The translations under genes were made by a program, and so were the position numbers. The notes under the pieces were generated by a model, which saw only the letters and a program-made list of their open reading frames with translations, was not told the origin of the DNA and did not search any database. This document shows positions 24,851 to 25,702 of a DNA stretch of 25,702 nucleotides, in pieces; the stretch's first letter is position 1; every line of letters starts with the position of its first letter. The DNA is from Bacteroidales bacterium UBA3743 (lineage in GTDB: Bacteria > Bacteroidota > Bacteroidia > Bacteroidales > Paludibacteraceae), in contig DFGT01000005.1 of the NCBI GenBank assembly GCA_002371265.1, positions 1-25,702 on the forward strand, written 5' to 3'.

Positions 24851-25678
24851 ATGAAAACAGAAGAGATTAAAGACCTGTTTCAAAAATTCGAATCAATCGC
24901 TTGTGATTACGAAGGTGTTGAATGTTGGAGTGCCCGCGAACTGTGTGGGTTGCTTGGGTATGCCAAGTGGCAGAAGTTTGAGAATGTTTTGGAAAAAGCT
25001 CAGGAAGCTTGCCGAAATGCAGGATGTGAAGTGATTGATCATTTTACCCGCGCCGGTAAAATGATCGAGATCGCCAAAGGAGCTCAAAGAGAGGTTGACG
25101 ACTACATGCTCACACGTTATGCGTGTTATCTTGTGGCTCAGAATGGAGATCCGAGAAAGCCTGAGATCGCTTTTGCTCAGAACTATTTTGCTGTACAGAC
25201 ACGTGTGGCGGAAATGGTAGAGAAAAGACTCCTTGAGTTTGAGAGAGTGCAGGCTCGGCAAAAGTTGGCAGAAACAGAGAAACGTCTGTCTGGAGTGCTT
25301 TTTGAACGAGGTGTTGATAGCAAAGGTTTTGCTATGATACGTTCCAATGGCGACAAGGCATTGTTTAATCTTGACACAGCAATGTTGAAACGGAAAATAG
25401 GAGCTCCTTCAAATCGTCCTGTCGCAGATTTCTTATCAACGATCAACATAAAAGCAAAGGATTTTGCCGCAGAGATGACCTCTGTAAATGTCCAACAAAA
25501 AGACTTGTTCGGAGTGACTCAGATAGACAACGAACATGTGGAAAATAATCTTGCCGTCAGAAATATGATGCTCGACAGAGGCATTGTCCCAGAGAATCAA
25601 CCAGCTGGTGAGGATGTGAAGAAAGTGGAACGTCGATTGACATCGGAAGAGAAAAAAGTTTTGCCGAAAAGAAAATAG
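24851..25678 (+). CDS. dinD: DinD-like DNA-damage-inducible protein D
   Basis: The 275-residue product matches the DinD family in length (E. coli about 274). The N-terminal half has a BRO-N-like pattern (CWSARELCGLLGYAKWQKFENVLEKA) followed by DYMLTRYACYLVAQNGDPRKPEIAFAQNYFA, the hallmark of DinD. The C-terminal half has GFAMIRSNGDKALFN and NNLAVRNMMLDRGIVPE. E. coli DinD is induced by DNA damage and interferes with RecA filaments; the Bacteroidota relatives are little studied. It is a single gene with a repeat-derived leader, 490 bp from the dcw operon. DinD genes often lie in variable regions, which fits the repeats here. Confidence 0.9.
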   Translation: MKTEEIKDLFQKFESIACDYEGVECWSARELCGLLGYAKWQKFENVLEKAQEACRNAGCEVIDHFTRAGKMIEIAKGAQREVDDYMLTRYACYLVAQNGDPRKPEIAFAQNYFAVQTRVAEMVEKRLLEFERVQARQKLAETEKRLSGVLFERGVDSKGFAMIRSNGDKALFNLDTAMLKRKIGAPSNRPVADFLSTINIKAKDFAAEMTSVNVQQKDLFGVTQIDNEHVENNLAVRNMMLDRGIVPENQPAGEDVKKVERRLTSEEKKVLPKRK

Positions 25679-25702
25679 TTTGATGCAACTACAGATTGTA
25701 TT

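Overview
The window looks like a piece of a Bacteroidota chromosome, probably order Bacteroidales. Three things point there: a division and cell-wall (dcw) cluster in the Bacteroidota order (mraZ-rsmH-ftsL-like-pbp-murE-mraY-murD-ftsW-murG-murC-ftsQ-ftsA-ftsZ, without ddl or murF), secreted enzymes ending in a type IX secretion (T9SS) C-terminal sorting domain, and weak Shine-Dalgarno sites with AT-rich leaders. Every gene I can support is on the + strand. Species cannot be told from the sequence.

Region 1 (1-6837) is a run of secreted, probably plant-polysaccharide-targeting proteins: the last 34 codons of a T9SS cargo, then two large GH5 cellulase-like proteins. Each GH5 protein has a signal peptide, a GH5 domain, CBM6-like modules (three in the first, one in the second) and a near-identical sorting domain. 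Each unit ends in a strong intrinsic terminator, so they are probably separate transcripts. The second GH5 keeps both catalytic glutamates but has lost two other residues that are near-invariant around the active site.

Region 2 (6838-7249) is a long leader with two small palindromes sharing a CC-TAAC-GG core, a possible promoter, and paired TGGGG boxes that look like an MraZ operator.

Region 3 (7250-24360) is the dcw operon. It supplies the cytoplasmic steps of peptidoglycan precursor synthesis (MurE, MurD, MurC), the lipid-linked steps (MraY, MurG), the septal synthase pair (FtsW with a class B PBP), the divisome linkers (FtsL-like, FtsQ), and the cytoskeleton (FtsA, FtsZ). Most genes abut or overlap. 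The striking point is TWO full-length, diverged ftsZ genes in tandem, the second starting inside the stop region of the first. FtsZ1 has the more typical GTPase core overall, but an acidic tail after a Pro-Glu repeat linker. FtsZ2 has the more divergent core but keeps a C-terminal tail of the kind expected in Bacteroidota. A 45-bp block around the catalytic T7 loop is 44/45 identical between the two although the surrounding DNA is strongly diverged. This two-FtsZ arrangement is the best candidate for an undescribed system here. The operon closes with yqeY and a terminator.

Region 4 (24361-25702) is a repeat-rich spacer followed by a dinD-like gene. Two 51-bp direct repeats (50/51 identical, 312 bp apart) sit upstream of dinD. 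Each carries a perfect 13-nt palindrome, and the second copy lies immediately before the dinD start.
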